Shown here in pieces: positions 1 through 10,093 of a stretch of 64,000 nt of DNA; within the stretch, counting starts at the first letter, position 1; each line of letters opens with the position of its first letter. The position numbers and the translations under genes are program-made. The DNA comes from Bacteroides fluxus YIT 12057 (GTDB taxonomy: Bacteria > Bacteroidota > Bacteroidia > Bacteroidales > Bacteroidaceae), in assembly GCF_000195635.1 (NCBI RefSeq), contig NZ_GL882633.1:62001-126000 (forward strand), written 5' to 3'. The notes under the pieces are model-generated. The model searched no databases, was not told where the DNA came from, and worked only from the letters and a program-made list of their open reading frames with translations.

Positions 1-3000
1 TGAAAACCTTGATCATCTTGTCGTTCGGCGTATATTTAAAGGCATTGGAAAGCAGATTGAATACAATCTTCTCATACTTGTCCACATCCACCCACAGATA
101 CAGTTCTTCCTTTTCCGTTTCAAAAAGAAAATCAATGCGATGTTCTTCGGCCACGGAGTCAAAACTTTCCATGACCTTGCGGGTGAAAGCCACCACGTCT
201 ATGCGCTGAACCTGCATCTTCATCTTTTTGTTCTGTATCTTACGGAAATCCAGAATCTGATTGATAAGGCGCAGCATACGGCTTGTGTTACGCTCCACTA
301 CCTGCAACTGCTCGCGGGCATCTGCCGGAAGAGAGGTATTTTCCAGCACATATTCCACAGGACCGGAAATCAAAGTCAGCGGTGTGCGCAACTCATGAGA
401 AATATCCGTGAAGAAGCGCAGTTTCATATCCGTCATCTGCTGTTCCACAGCCACCTCATGCTTCAATCTGTAGATTGTGAACAAGATATACACGGCCGTT
501 ACAATGATCAGCAAGACAAACAGGACATAAAGGAAATAAGCAAAAGGAGTCTCCCAGAATGAAGGGAGAATCTCTATCTCAAGCGTACGGACATTATCAG
601 TCCAGACACCGTCGGCATTTGTGGAACGCACCTTGAAAACGTAATGCCCCTTTGGCAGATTGGTATAAGTAGCCATTCTCTGCTTGCCTACATAATTCCA
701 GGCTTTCTCAAAACCGTCCAGGATATAGGCATACTGAATCTCGGCAGGCGCCGAATAGTCAAGGGCAGCGTATTGAATCGTAAAAATATTCTCCCGGTGT
801 GACAAGACCAGCTTACTGACATCATCCAGTCCCCGTTTCAATACAGAATCATCTCCCGGCATCACATCTTCATTGGCTATCAGCAACTTGGATAGCACAA
901 TGGAAGGAACATAGCTGCTTTTACGCGTAGAATCCGGATTGAATATAAAGATACCGTCGCTTGTTCCGAACAGGATATTCCCTAAAGAAGTGCCGGCAGA
1001 CGCAGCCTCGCTGAACCGCACCCGGTAAGAAATGTCCTTATCATTATAATTTTCAAATTTCCCGACAGAAGGTATAAACTTGCTGATACCGTTTTCCGTA
1101 CTCATCCAAAGGTTGCCTTTTCCATCCTCACGCACCGAGAGCAGGACATCAGAGGGCAACCCGTCCTCAACGGAATAGCATCTGAACCTGGCATTCCCCT
1201 CTTTGTCAAGTGACACCAGCTTATTCAGTCCGCCTCCGAAGGTAGCCAGGTAAAGCTCCTTTTCACGGGTAGAAACAATCCAGTGCACATCGTTATTGCT
1301 CAAGCTGTGCAAATCTTCGGGAACACGGATAAAATGATGGAACTTTGCATCTTCCGGGCTTTCGAAACCTTCGTCCACCATCAATGCCCCTACAGTGGTC
1401 CCTATCCAGATATGCCCTTGTCCGTCACCGGTTATGAACCGCGCCTTATAGCAATCATTGATAGGATAGCCTTTCAGGTTATTCCGATGGCTGACGAAAA
1501 TCTCCCTGCCATCCTGGCTGCGTGCCAGATAGTTTATGCCCCCAGCAAAAGTCGCCACCCAAATGCGTCCACGAGCGTCTTCATAGACGCAATAGACGTT
1601 ATTGTCACTCAAACTGTAAATGTCATCCTTACTATACTGGTAACGGGTAAGCCTGTATCGTCCATTTCCCAGAGGCTCGGCCTTCACCAAGCCTGCACCT
1701 TTCGTGGCAATCCATAGATTGCGCTTACTATCCTGCATGATAAAATATACATTGCCGCGCATGGGAGTACCCGTCCGCGCTATCACCCCTGCCTCAGTCA
1801 GATAGCCCCGCTCCTCACGGTTCTTGTCATATACCCGGAGCTTGCCGTCCTTTAAGCCTACCCAAAGGTTATGTTCGTCATCTTCACAAAGCCCACGGAC
1901 TTCATTGCTCAATGATTCATACCGATGGGGTACAGGAGTAACGAGCGAAAACAGCGAAGGACGGAAAGTCACCTTCTCCAGCCCCTTGGAGTGAGTACAC
2001 ATCCATAAATTCCCCTGCCTGTCGGAAAAGGCGGAATGTATCTTGTTGGAAAACTTCCAGCCATTCCCCGTCAAACTATTATGGAAAGGACGCAGGCAAT
2101 TATTTTCTTTGTCAAAGTAAGAGAAGCCCCCTCCGTACGGGTGTACCCATACAGTGCCGTAAACATCCTCATGCACATGGAAAGCCGGGCGGGAACGGTC
2201 TGTACTGGTAGGCTCCACCGCGACGGTTTCCGTCTTGAAAGTCTTGTTCCGGGCATTGAAATGAATGATGGAACCCGACACATATTGTTCAAACCATACC
2301 TCCGAGTTCTTATCCACATACACAGAATGCACAGGAGCTTCGGCCAAGCCGGAAGTCGTGTAATGCTCCAATTCCTTGGAACGGAACCGATAAATAAAGA
2401 CACCGTCAGTGGCAGTTACCGCCAACATTTCCTGTTCGTTGAGTTTCTTGAGCGCAACCACCCGTGAAGGTACGTTCAGCTGAAGCAGCCGGAACTGCCC
2501 GTTCTGTTTCCGGTAACACCAAATTCTTCCGTGATCCGAGCCGAAGAAGATCTCCTCTCCCTGTTCCTGGCTGGTATAAAAGGAAATCCTCTTATTTTCT
2601 TCCTGCCTTGCCGTTTCCACAAAAAAAGAGACAGGCTCTTCGGCCTCCGGAGACAACAAGCCCAGCCCGTTATCAGTGAGTATCCACTCATTCCCTGAAG
2701 CGTCTTCACTTATTCCATGCACATGATTTACCGGAAAAACTCCGGACTTGCCCGAATACCATGTCGTGGCACACCGATGCGTAATACTGTCGGTAGTCAC
2801 GCGAATGGCTCCTTCTTTTTCCGTAAACAGCCATACCGAGCCGCCCGGCAGGACATGTATAGAGGTGACCGCCACACCACTGCCCGGTTCATTTTCCGCA
2901 GGCACCCGTTCAAAACGTTCTGTACTCGGGTCAAAACGATAGGCATGGTTATCATAGGTCTGCAACCAGAGGAAGCCGAATTTATCTTCGCAAATCTGGT

Positions 3001-3256
3001 CCATACGGTCATTCGTCAAAGCAATCTGGCTTCCAAGCTTCGCCTTATAGACCTTGAAAGAATATCCATCGAACTTATTCAAACCATTCCAGGTGGCAAA
3101 CCACATATTCCCTTTGTAATCCTGCAGGATACCCATAACCGTATTCTGGGACAATCCGTCCTCCGATGAATAATGAGTAAAAAAACAATCCGGCTGTGCC
3201 TTTGCCGCCATCACACAAATCAAGCCTGCTATCAGGTATAAGATTCTTTTCATCAT
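1..3256 (-). CDS. Hybrid two-component system regulator (HTCS), 5' part, cut by window edge
   Basis: One-protein signal transduction system of the Bacteroides HTCS type: a periplasmic sensor, histidine kinase and (beyond the edge) presumably a receiver and AraC domain. About 1085 codons are visible. A signal peptide is followed by two-component propeller repeats (first one around GLSQNTVMGILQDYKGN), a Y_Y_Y domain before the membrane segment, and the HisKA motif FFTDISHELRTP with the phospho-acceptor near H954. The ATPase domain is cut by the left edge. Two ATGs lie in tandem (3256 and 3253). It is divergent from the alpha/beta hydrolase at 3350 and a paralogue of the HTCS at 4532. These proteins usually bind an oligosaccharide in the periplasm and switch on a nearby polysaccharide locus; pectin is the inferred trigger from the genes at 22-39 kb. 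Confidence 0.93.
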   Translation of the reverse strand, partial: MMKRILYLIAGLICVMAAKAQPDCFFTHYSSEDGLSQNTVMGILQDYKGNMWFATWNGLNKFDGYSFKVYKAKLGSQIALTNDRMDQICEDKFGFLWLQTYDNHAYRFDPSTERFERVPAENEPGSGVAVTSIHVLPGGSVWLFTEKEGAIRVTTDSITHRCATTWYSGKSGVFPVNHVHGISEDASGNEWILTDNGLGLLSPEAEEPVSFFVETARQEENKRISFYTSQEQGEEIFFGSDHGRIWCYRKQNGQFRLLQLNVPSRVVALKKLNEQEMLAVTATDGVFIYRFRSKELEHYTTSGLAEAPVHSVYVDKNSEVWFEQYVSGSIIHFNARNKTFKTETVAVEPTSTDRSRPAFHVHEDVYGTVWVHPYGGGFSYFDKENNCLRPFHNSLTGNGWKFSNKIHSAFSDRQGNLWMCTHSKGLEKVTFRPSLFSLVTPVPHRYESLSNEVRGLCEDDEHNLWVGLKDGKLRVYDKNREERGYLTEAGVIARTGTPMRGNVYFIMQDSKRNLWIATKGAGLVKAEPLGNGRYRLTRYQYSKDDIYSLSDNNVYCVYEDARGRIWVATFAGGINYLARSQDGREIFVSHRNNLKGYPINDCYKARFITGDGQGHIWIGTTVGALMVDEGFESPEDAKFHHFIRVPEDLHSLSNNDVHWIVSTREKELYLATFGGGLNKLVSLDKEGNARFRCYSVEDGLPSDVLLSVREDGKGNLWMSTENGISKFIPSVGKFENYNDKDISYRVRFSEAASAGTSLGNILFGTSDGIFIFNPDSTRKSSYVPSIVLSKLLIANEDVMPGDDSVLKRGLDDVSKLVLSHRENIFTIQYAALDYSAPAEIQYAYILDGFEKAWNYVGKQRMATYTNLPKGHYVFKVRSTNADGVWTDNVRTLEIEILPSFWETPFAYFLYVLFVLLIIVTAVYILFTIYRLKHEVAVEQQMTDMKLRFFTDISHELRTPLTLISGPVEYVLENTSLPADAREQLQVVERNTSRMLRLINQILDFRKIQNKKMKMQVQRIDVVAFTRKVMESFDSVAEEHRIDFLFETEKEELYLWVDVDKYEKIVFNLLSNAFKYTPNDKMIKVF

Positions 3257-3349
3257 ATTCAGTCCATTCTGTGCGGTAAAGATACATATTTCATTGAAAA
3301 TTCTTGTATCTTTGCTTCTAATTTAATAACCGCAACAGATAGACAAACC
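3257..3349. promoter_or_regulatory. Divergent promoter region between HTCS and hydrolase
   Basis: This 93-base gap must hold promoters for both flanking genes. On the plus strand TATCTTTG (3307-3314) matches the Bacteroides -7 consensus TAnnTTTG and lies 36 bases before the hydrolase ATG. On the minus strand TATCTTTA (3284-3277) is a near match for the HTCS gene. No convincing -33 box was found for either. Confidence 0.5.
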
Positions 3350-4504
3350 ATGAAACACATTCTTCTCTTTTCCATTCTGTCTTTTTCCCTGCACTTCACA
3401 GCCATAGCGCAGACCGACACCACATCCTATGAAGTAGTAAAGAACATGCCGGTCTTTTACGAGCAGCTGAAACAGCAACTCACCTATCCCATGGCATGGG
3501 GAAACTCTCCAACAAAAATATTCAGCCAATGGCGTACGGAAGCACGCGCAGTTCTGACGGAATGCATGCAGAACCTTGCCCCTGCCCCGGAAAGTCATGA
3601 AATGGAAGTAGTGGATACGGAACACAGGAACGGATACGAGGCACGTAAAATCCTGTTCAACGTATCGGAATGGTGCCGTATCCCCGCCTATCTGCTTGTG
3701 CCGGAAGGGAAAGGCCCTTTTCCTGCCATCGTGATGCTGCACGACCACGGGGCACACTTCTCTATCGGGAAAGAAAAAATGGTACGTCCCTTCCATGTAA
3801 AGCCCGAAGTCCTGGCAGATGCGGATGACTGGGTCATGCGTTGTTACGACAGTCAATATACCGGAGATTACTTTGCGGCCAACGGCTATGTCGTACTGTC
3901 CATAGATGCCTTGTTCTGGGGAGAACGGGGACGTAAAGAGGGGATCAGTTATGACGGGCAACAGGCTTTGGCTTCCAATTTCCTGCAAATGGGCAGTTCC
4001 TGGGGAGCCTTTATCAATATGGACGATGTACGCAGCGCTGAATTCCTCTCTTCCCTTCCTTTTGTAGACAAGGGAAAAATAGGATGCCTGGGATTCTCCA
4101 TGGGAGCTTACCGCTCCTGGATGCTTTCCGCCATCACCGACTGCGTCAAAGCATCTGCTTCCATCTGCTGGATGAATACTACCGGCTACCTCATGAGCCT
4201 GGCTAACAATCAGAATAAAGGCGGCTCGGCCTACTCCATGATTGTCCCCAACCTGCGCCGGTACCTGGACTATCCGCACACTGCCAGCATTGCCTGTCCC
4301 AAGCCCACCCTCTTTTTCAACGGAACACAAGACAAACTGTTTCCGGTAGCGGGAGTGAAAGATGCATACGCCACCATGCAATCTGTCTGGAAAAGCCAGC
4401 ATGCGGCAGACCGCCTTGTCACTAAAATCTGGAACGAGAAACATTTCTTCAACAGGGAGATGCAGAAAGAGACTTTGGAATTCTTCAATAAATGGCTAAA
4501 ATAG
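3350..4504 (+). CDS. Secreted alpha/beta hydrolase (dienelactone hydrolase/acetyl esterase-like)
   Basis: Predicted periplasmic esterase of 384 aa with a signal peptide ending near AIAQ. The nucleophile elbow GFSMGAYRSW supplies Ser, the motif NGTQDKLFP probably the acid and the late EKHFF the His. It is closely related along its whole length to the minus-strand gene at 22054-23211 (shared blocks include TYPMAWGNSP, FWGERGRKEGI and LRRYLDYPH). Related proteins are found in pectin loci, so removal of acyl groups from pectin or its oligosaccharides is likely, but the exact substrate is not visible. Only 27 bases separate its stop from the next HTCS gene, so the two are probably cotranscribed. 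Confidence 0.85.
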   Translation: MKHILLFSILSFSLHFTAIAQTDTTSYEVVKNMPVFYEQLKQQLTYPMAWGNSPTKIFSQWRTEARAVLTECMQNLAPAPESHEMEVVDTEHRNGYEARKILFNVSEWCRIPAYLLVPEGKGPFPAIVMLHDHGAHFSIGKEKMVRPFHVKPEVLADADDWVMRCYDSQYTGDYFAANGYVVLSIDALFWGERGRKEGISYDGQQALASNFLQMGSSWGAFINMDDVRSAEFLSSLPFVDKGKIGCLGFSMGAYRSWMLSAITDCVKASASICWMNTTGYLMSLANNQNKGGSAYSMIVPNLRRYLDYPHTASIACPKPTLFFNGTQDKLFPVAGVKDAYATMQSVWKSQHAADRLVTKIWNEKHFFNREMQKETLEFFNKWLK

Positions 4505-4531
4505 CCGGGCCAATATCAAGAAAATACGACT

Positions 4532-7500
4532 ATGAGAAAGAATTTCCTTTGTTTCATTTCATGCTTATGGGCTATCTGCCTGTGCCATGCCCAACTTCCT
4601 CATATCTTCACCCAATATACATCGGAGAACGGCCTGTCCCAGAAGACGGTACAAAGCATTATACAAGACCATAAAGGGCTCATGTGGTTTGCCACATGGG
4701 ACGGATTATACAAATTCGACGGATATACATTCAAAAACTACAAAGCCCATCCGGGAGACCATATCGGTCTGAGCAATAACCGGATGGACAATATCAAAGA
4801 AGACCCGTATGGCTATATCTGGCTACAGAGCTATGACCAGCGTGTCTTCCGCTTTGACCCGAGAACAGAGAAATTCCAGGCCATTCCATACGACAATTAC
4901 CTCTCACAGGAACTGTACGTACTGCCTACGGGGGACGTATGGATAACCACCAGCCAAAAAGAACTGATTCATATCACAACCCACCCCGATACCCATGAGA
5001 TGGTTGCCGATAATTTTTTCAAAGCACATCAAATACCCTATCAAGAAAGAGTAAACCAAATCTTCCTGGACCGGCAACGGAACCAATGGCTGCTGACCGA
5101 AAACGGCATGTATAAACTAAGCCGGGACGAAAAAGGAGAACAACTGTCCCCCTTTTTCGTGGCACCTCCCAAATCGGAAAAGCAACCATTCTACGAAGCG
5201 CTGGAAGAGGGGCAAACCATCTATTTCACCTCCAGCAAAGGATGTGTCTGGCAGTTTGCCAACGAACAGTTTATCCTGAAAGATTTCCCGACCCACTCAT
5301 CCGTCAAATTCATCCGGCCACTCCAAGACAAGCAACTATTCATAGGTACGGCCAGTGACGGTTTCTTTGTATATAGTCCGGAAAAAGGCCAATCGGTCCA
5401 TTACAACACCACCGTTTCTAAAAATCTGAAAGACAACCACATCAAGGAAGTTTACATAGATTCGCACCAGGAGGTATGGCTCAGGCATAACATCACGGGA
5501 GTCACTCATTTCAATCCCCGGACAGCATGCATTGACTACTTTATCCTCCAAGACAAATACGGCAAAGACATCGTGGATTCCCGGCCCGAGATGTATATCT
5601 ACGAAGACATCAACGGCTCGTTATGGCTCCATCCTTCCGGTGGAGGGCTCGCCTGGTATGACCGGAAAAACAACCGGATACGTCCCTTTTACAATCCCGC
5701 CCTGCAATCCGGCTGGAGTTCCGACAACAAAGTGACCGGGTTGTTTACAGACCGGCAGGGCAACCTCTGGCTCTGCTCCTATGGCAACGGGCTGGAAAAG
5801 GTCACATTCAACACAAGCCACTTCCATCTGCTTGCCGCACATCCGGAGGACTCTGAATTTCCCGGAAACAACACCCGTGCCGTCTATCAGGACAGAAGCG
5901 GAAATATATGGGCAGGCAACAAAGACAAAATCATACGTATTTATGACAAGGACTTGAAATATATAGGCAATCTTACCGCCCAGGGTAAAATATCTCCAAA
6001 CGGTACGGATGAACTGGGGATAGCCTATTCTTTTACACAGGACCATACCGGCACCATCTGGATAGGAACCAAAGGAAACGGGCTGATAGCCGCCACTCCC
6101 AACGGAGATTCCAAATCTTTCCGGTTACAGCAATACACGGCGAAGACAGACAACATATACAGCATAAGCGGCAACAATATTTACAGCCTGTATGAAGACA
6201 AGCAGCACCGGCTATGGATTGCCACATTCGAAGGAGGCATCAACTTCCTGAACCTCGATGCAGGCTCCCAATCCCCCCAGTTTATCAACTACAGGAACCG
6301 GCTGAAAAATTACCCTATCAGCCAATGCTACCGCACACGCTTCGTGACCAGCGACCCCAAAGGAAACATCTGGATCGGCAGCACTACCGGCCTGCTGATG
6401 TGTGACGGAAATTTCAGTGAACCGGAAAGAGTCAGCTTCCGCCAATTCAGCCGCATACCTTCGGACATGAGCAGCCTCAGCAACAACGATGTGCACAGCA
6501 TCTTTTTTACCCGAAACGGTGAAATGTACATATCCACTTTCGGAGGAGGATTCAACAAACTGATCTCGCTTGATGACGACAAAGCCACGTTCCGGCCTTA
6601 CACAATGAAAGAAGGACTCTCCTCTGATATCCTTCTTTCCGTCGCCGAAGACCGAAAAGGGAATCTATGGTTCGCTACAGAAGAAGAATTATGCAAGTTT
6701 ACCCCTTCAACCGGAGATATAGAGAATTACCCCTCCAAAGTATTCCCGCAACATATCAACTTCAATGAAGGCGCCGCATTGAAAACGCAGGACGGGCAAC
6801 TCATGTTCAATACCGTAAAAGGGATTCTTTACTTTTCACCGGATTCCATCAATACCAACCGCTATGTCCCTCCTATCATCTTTACCAATTTCCGGCAGGC
6901 GGAACAAACGGTAACTCCCAGGACAGGCGGAATCCTGACTACCGATATCGACGACACCCGGCTGATAAAACTGCCCCATAACCGGAACAGCTTCAGCATC
7001 CAGTTTGCCGCCCTGGACATGAGATACCCCAACAGCATTTCGTATGCATACCAATTGGAAGGTTTTGAAAAGAACTGGAATTACATAGGCAACCAGCGGA
7101 CAGCCACTTACACCAACCTCCCCAAAGGCACCTATACCCTCAAGGTGAAATCAACCAACAGCGACGGAGTATGGGTGGAAAATGTCCGTACCATGCAATT
7201 TACCGTGCTTCCCTCTTTCTGGGAAACACCCTGGGCATATCTGCTCTATACCCTGTTCATTGTCCTCGTCATCCTTACCGCCTCCTATATACTGTTCACC
7301 ATCTTTCGCCTGAAACACAAAGTGTCGGTGGAACAGCAAATATCAGACATCAAGCTACGTTTCTTTACCAACGTATCCCATGAGTTGCGTACTCCGCTTA
7401 CCTTAATTGCAGGCCCCATAGAACAGATTCTGCAGAACGGGCATTTAAATCACGAAGAAAAGGAACAACTGTCATTGGTAGAAAGGAATACCAGCCGCAT

Positions 7501-8977
7501 GCTCCGTCTTGTGAACCAAATACTGGACTTCCGTAAAATACAAAACAACAAAATGAAGATGCGGGTGCAGCAGATAGATTTGATTCCCTTTACCCGACAC
7601 ATTATGGAAAGCTTCAACTATCTGGCCGACGAACACCAAATAGACTTCGGGCTGAAGACGGAGCTTGCCTCCCTCCACATCTGGGCAGATACGGACAAAC
7701 TGGAAAAGATTCTGTTCAACCTGTTGTCCAATGCCTTCAAATATACTCCGCAGGGCAAACAGATAAAAACAGTGATTACAGAAACGGAAACGGAAGTAGC
7801 CGTTACGGTAGAAGACCAAGGCATCGGCATAGCAGAAGACAAACAAAAATCATTATTCGTCCGTTTCGAGAACCTGATGGACAAGAACCTGTTCAATCAG
7901 TCGAGTACCGGCATCGGGCTATCACTGGTGAAAGAACTTGTCGAAATGCATCATGGGCACATCAGCCTGCACAGCCACCCGGGTGAAGGGAGCCGGTTTA
8001 CCATCAGACTTCCCAAAGGCAAGAGTCACTTTGACGAAACTACAGAATTTATCCTGTCCGACCAGGTAATAACAGACACCGGGCAGGTATTCCAAACCTC
8101 ACAGCTCCCCCTCCTTGCCGAAAGCGGGCAAGAATACATGGATAAGGAAAAAGAGAGTATTCTTATCGTTGAAGACAACCAGGAACTGCGTTTTTTCCTG
8201 AAAACCATCTTCATCCAGCACTTCAATGTGATAGAAGCCGAGAATGGAAAGTCCGGTTTGGAAAAAAGCAAGAACTGTCAGCCCGATATCATTGTCAGCG
8301 ACGTGATGATGCCCGGAATGGATGGAATAGAAATGGTGCGTGCCCTTCGTGAAGATATAACTACCAGCCACATACCTATCGTATTGCTGACCGCCAAATC
8401 GAATACAGAAAGCAAGATAGAAGGCATGAAACAGGGAGCAGACGATTACATTACGAAACCCTTCAGTGCCGCCTATCTCAAAGCCCGCATCTTCAACCTG
8501 CTCGAACAAAGAAAGAAACTGCAAGCATTGTACTGCGCCAGTCTGCTGCCTGCCCGCTCCGAGCAACCGCCCGCAGAGCACTTCAAGGCACAACAGCCCG
8601 AAAGAGTTCCGGAACCTTTCCTTTCTGCCAACGACCGCAAGTTCATGGACAAGGTATTGGGAACCATTGAAAAGAACATGGACAATGGCGAACTTATGGT
8701 AGAAGACATCGCGTCGGAAGTGAACATGAGCCGTTCCGTATTCTTCAAGAAACTGAAGACATTAACCGGCTTATCACCTGTCGAATTCCTCAGAGAAATA
8801 CGCATGAAACGTGCTGCGCAGCTAATAGAGACAGAAGAGTATAATATGGCACAGATTGCTTATATGGTGGGGATTAACGATTCTCACTATTTCAGTAAAT
8901 GCTTCAAACAGCAGTACGGTATCACTCCTACGGAATACAAGGTCAATCAGAGGCAGGCGGACAGGCGGAAGACATAA
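4532..8977 (+). CDS. Hybrid two-component system regulator (HTCS), full length
   Basis: A 1481-aa sensor-regulator. Signal peptide 1-20 (ends CHAQ); two-component propeller repeats about 25-800 (GLSQKTVQSIIQDHKGLMW and many NLWF/NIWIG repeats); Y_Y_Y domain about 815-880; membrane segment about 899-925; HisKA with phospho-acceptor H950 in NVSHELRTP; HATPase (DQGIGI, STGIGLSL); receiver domain with phospho-acceptor D1257 in VSDVMMPGMDG; C-terminal AraC-type helix-turn-helix about 1380-1475 (EDIASEVNMSRSVFFKKL). All key residues are present, so the protein should be functional. It probably senses a pectin-derived oligosaccharide and activates the esterase/SusCD genes, but the target is inferred from position only. 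Confidence 0.95.
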   Translation: MRKNFLCFISCLWAICLCHAQLPHIFTQYTSENGLSQKTVQSIIQDHKGLMWFATWDGLYKFDGYTFKNYKAHPGDHIGLSNNRMDNIKEDPYGYIWLQSYDQRVFRFDPRTEKFQAIPYDNYLSQELYVLPTGDVWITTSQKELIHITTHPDTHEMVADNFFKAHQIPYQERVNQIFLDRQRNQWLLTENGMYKLSRDEKGEQLSPFFVAPPKSEKQPFYEALEEGQTIYFTSSKGCVWQFANEQFILKDFPTHSSVKFIRPLQDKQLFIGTASDGFFVYSPEKGQSVHYNTTVSKNLKDNHIKEVYIDSHQEVWLRHNITGVTHFNPRTACIDYFILQDKYGKDIVDSRPEMYIYEDINGSLWLHPSGGGLAWYDRKNNRIRPFYNPALQSGWSSDNKVTGLFTDRQGNLWLCSYGNGLEKVTFNTSHFHLLAAHPEDSEFPGNNTRAVYQDRSGNIWAGNKDKIIRIYDKDLKYIGNLTAQGKISPNGTDELGIAYSFTQDHTGTIWIGTKGNGLIAATPNGDSKSFRLQQYTAKTDNIYSISGNNIYSLYEDKQHRLWIATFEGGINFLNLDAGSQSPQFINYRNRLKNYPISQCYRTRFVTSDPKGNIWIGSTTGLLMCDGNFSEPERVSFRQFSRIPSDMSSLSNNDVHSIFFTRNGEMYISTFGGGFNKLISLDDDKATFRPYTMKEGLSSDILLSVAEDRKGNLWFATEEELCKFTPSTGDIENYPSKVFPQHINFNEGAALKTQDGQLMFNTVKGILYFSPDSINTNRYVPPIIFTNFRQAEQTVTPRTGGILTTDIDDTRLIKLPHNRNSFSIQFAALDMRYPNSISYAYQLEGFEKNWNYIGNQRTATYTNLPKGTYTLKVKSTNSDGVWVENVRTMQFTVLPSFWETPWAYLLYTLFIVLVILTASYILFTIFRLKHKVSVEQQISDIKLRFFTNVSHELRTPLTLIAGPIEQILQNGHLNHEEKEQLSLVERNTSRMLRLVNQILDFRKIQNNKMKMRVQQIDLIPFTRHIMESFNYLADEHQIDFGLKTELASLHIWADTDKLEKILFNLLSNAFKYTPQGKQIKTVITETETEVAVTVEDQGIGIAEDKQKSLFVRFENLMDKNLFNQSSTGIGLSLVKELVEMHHGHISLHSHPGEGSRFTIRLPKGKSHFDETTEFILSDQVITDTGQVFQTSQLPLLAESGQEYMDKEKESILIVEDNQELRFFLKTIFIQHFNVIEAENGKSGLEKSKNCQPDIIVSDVMMPGMDGIEMVRALREDITTSHIPIVLLTAKSNTESKIEGMKQGADDYITKPFSAAYLKARIFNLLEQRKKLQALYCASLLPARSEQPPAEHFKAQQPERVPEPFLSANDRKFMDKVLGTIEKNMDNGELMVEDIASEVNMSRSVFFKKLKTLTGLSPVEFLREIRMKRAAQLIETEEYNMAQIAYMVGINDSHYFSKCFKQQYGITPTEYKVNQRQADRRKT

Positions 8978-8993
8978 AAATTATTTAAGGTTC

Positions 8994-9025
8994 TTTGTTT
9001 ATCCGATGAGAATAAGTTACTTTTG
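8994..9025 (+). promoter_or_regulatory. Bacteroides-type promoter before DUF6078 gene
   Basis: TTTG at 8994-8997 and TACTTTTG at 9018-9025 are separated by 20 bases, matching the -33/-7 pattern of the Bacteroides primary sigma factor. The start codon at 9080 is 55 bases downstream. Confidence 0.6.
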
Positions 9026-9079
9026 TACACTATAAATTCATGTCGGAAAAATACCAAGACATTAATATTTAAAGAAACA

Positions 9080-9523
9080 ATGGAAGAACAACCATTTGAT
9101 TATTCAGAAGTTCCCAGACAATTCGGCCTATGTGCCGCCCGGGACTGTCCCCAAAGTGCCACCTGTTTGCGGCAGATATCCTACAACTTTGCCCCTGCCA
9201 GTTCTCCTTTCCTATCTACCTTGAATCCCCGGAAGATTGCAGAAATGACACCGGGCAAATGTGAATACTATTGTTCCAACAAGAAAGTCCGTTATGCCAA
9301 AGGCTTTTTATGTACAACAGAATCACTTCCAGTACGTGTATCTCCTATCTTCCGTTACAGACTGATAGGCAGTTGGGGATTCAGAAGATACTACCAGAAG
9401 CGGAAAGGCGAAACACTGTTGTCACCCGCCGAACAAAGACAGGTTATTGCATTAGCCAAAGAATTAGGACTGAAGCAGCAGGAGTACTTTGATGCCTATA
9501 AAGAAACATATTGTTGGAAATAG
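9080..9523 (+). CDS. DUF6078 family protein
   Basis: A 147-aa cytosolic-looking protein without signal peptide. Its N-terminal half is cysteine-rich (FGLCAARDCPQSATCLRQ, then GKCEYYC), which suggests a bound metal; the C-terminal half is basic (RRYYQKRKGE) and ends in a helical segment. The opening FDYSEVPRQFGLC and the spacing of cysteines match what I recall of DUF6078, a Bacteroidales-only family of unknown function. The open frame extends upstream to 9023, but the ATG at 9080 is chosen because homologues start there. It has its own promoter and no obvious link to the neighbouring genes. Confidence 0.8.
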   Translation: MEEQPFDYSEVPRQFGLCAARDCPQSATCLRQISYNFAPASSPFLSTLNPRKIAEMTPGKCEYYCSNKKVRYAKGFLCTTESLPVRVSPIFRYRLIGSWGFRRYYQKRKGETLLSPAEQRQVIALAKELGLKQQEYFDAYKETYCWK

Positions 9524-9613
9524 GACTCCTTTTCATCAGCAGAAAGTATTGCATTCCTTGCTTCATTGCATCACATCTTTTACATCAAGGCATAAAAGTG
9601 TTTACATTATTGG

Positions 9614-9649
9614 GTAACGACCGTTACACTAAGAGGTAACAACCGTTAC
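9614..9649. repeat. Two copies of a dyad GTAAC-N4-GTTAC, 22 bp apart
   Basis: GTAAC(GACC)GTTAC at 9614-9627 and GTAAC(AACC)GTTAC at 9636-9649 are near-identical dyads with start points exactly 22 bp apart, so they face the same side of the helix. TTTTACATCA also occurs on both sides (about 9579 and 9667). No gene start or good -7 box lies just downstream. The stretch 9524-9800 holds no other supported feature. Confidence 0.45.
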
Positions 9650-9800
9650 ATACTTGAGTAAAGCCTTTTACATCAGCATGCAACTCATGCGTAAACAGAA
9701 TACGCTGGTAATTAAGTGCATAACCGTATTATAAACCTTATATAAAAGTGAGGATTGCAATTACTATGGCAAAAGAAACTCCATATCCAATCATATAATG

Positions 9801-9808
9801 TATATTTG
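9801..9808 (+). promoter_or_regulatory. Candidate -7 promoter element
   Basis: TATATTTG matches TAnnTTTG and lies 24 bases before the ATG at 9832. It may be the old promoter of the broken regulator gene that follows. No clear -33 box. Confidence 0.4.
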
Positions 9809-9831
9809 CAGGCGATATCCAACCTTGCTAA

Positions 9832-10093
9832 ATGAAACAAAACATAATAGCCCTAAGTATAGCCACGTTTTTCTGTATCCTGATTACAGGAGGATATTCT
9901 GTAACCTTGTATCGTGATGTTCAAAACATTGGAAGGAATTTCTGATATAACTGTCGTTTATGACGGCAACAAGACCTATCAACTAAAAAAAAGCCCATTC
10001 CATCGAAAAAAAAGACAATTCTTCAAGAGATGTCAGCGCAAACTAACCAAGTGTAACCAAATCCAACTAAACGAAACAGAATCAGATGGATAG
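9832..10093 (+). pseudogene. Remnant of a membrane winged-helix regulator gene (internal deletion plus frameshift)
   Basis: Frame 1 opens with MKQNIIALSIATFFCILITGG, a membrane segment like the start of the intact regulator at 12557, and stops after 37 codons at about 9945. A second frame starting at 9917 reads ISDITVVYDGNKTYQLKK and then a basic tail up to a stop at 10093. That piece resembles the end of the winged-helix domain of the intact regulator (NTDWTIENERLAYQLKK). I infer that the middle of the gene (periplasmic domain, second membrane segment, most of the DNA-binding domain) was lost and the ends joined out of frame. The similarity is short and judged by eye; two unrelated small ORFs remain possible. 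Confidence 0.5.

Noticed and set aside
3323..4444. 373-codon open frame on the minus strand
   Set aside because: It lies exactly opposite the alpha/beta hydrolase gene, has no signal or domain I recognise, and its composition is that of a shadow frame.
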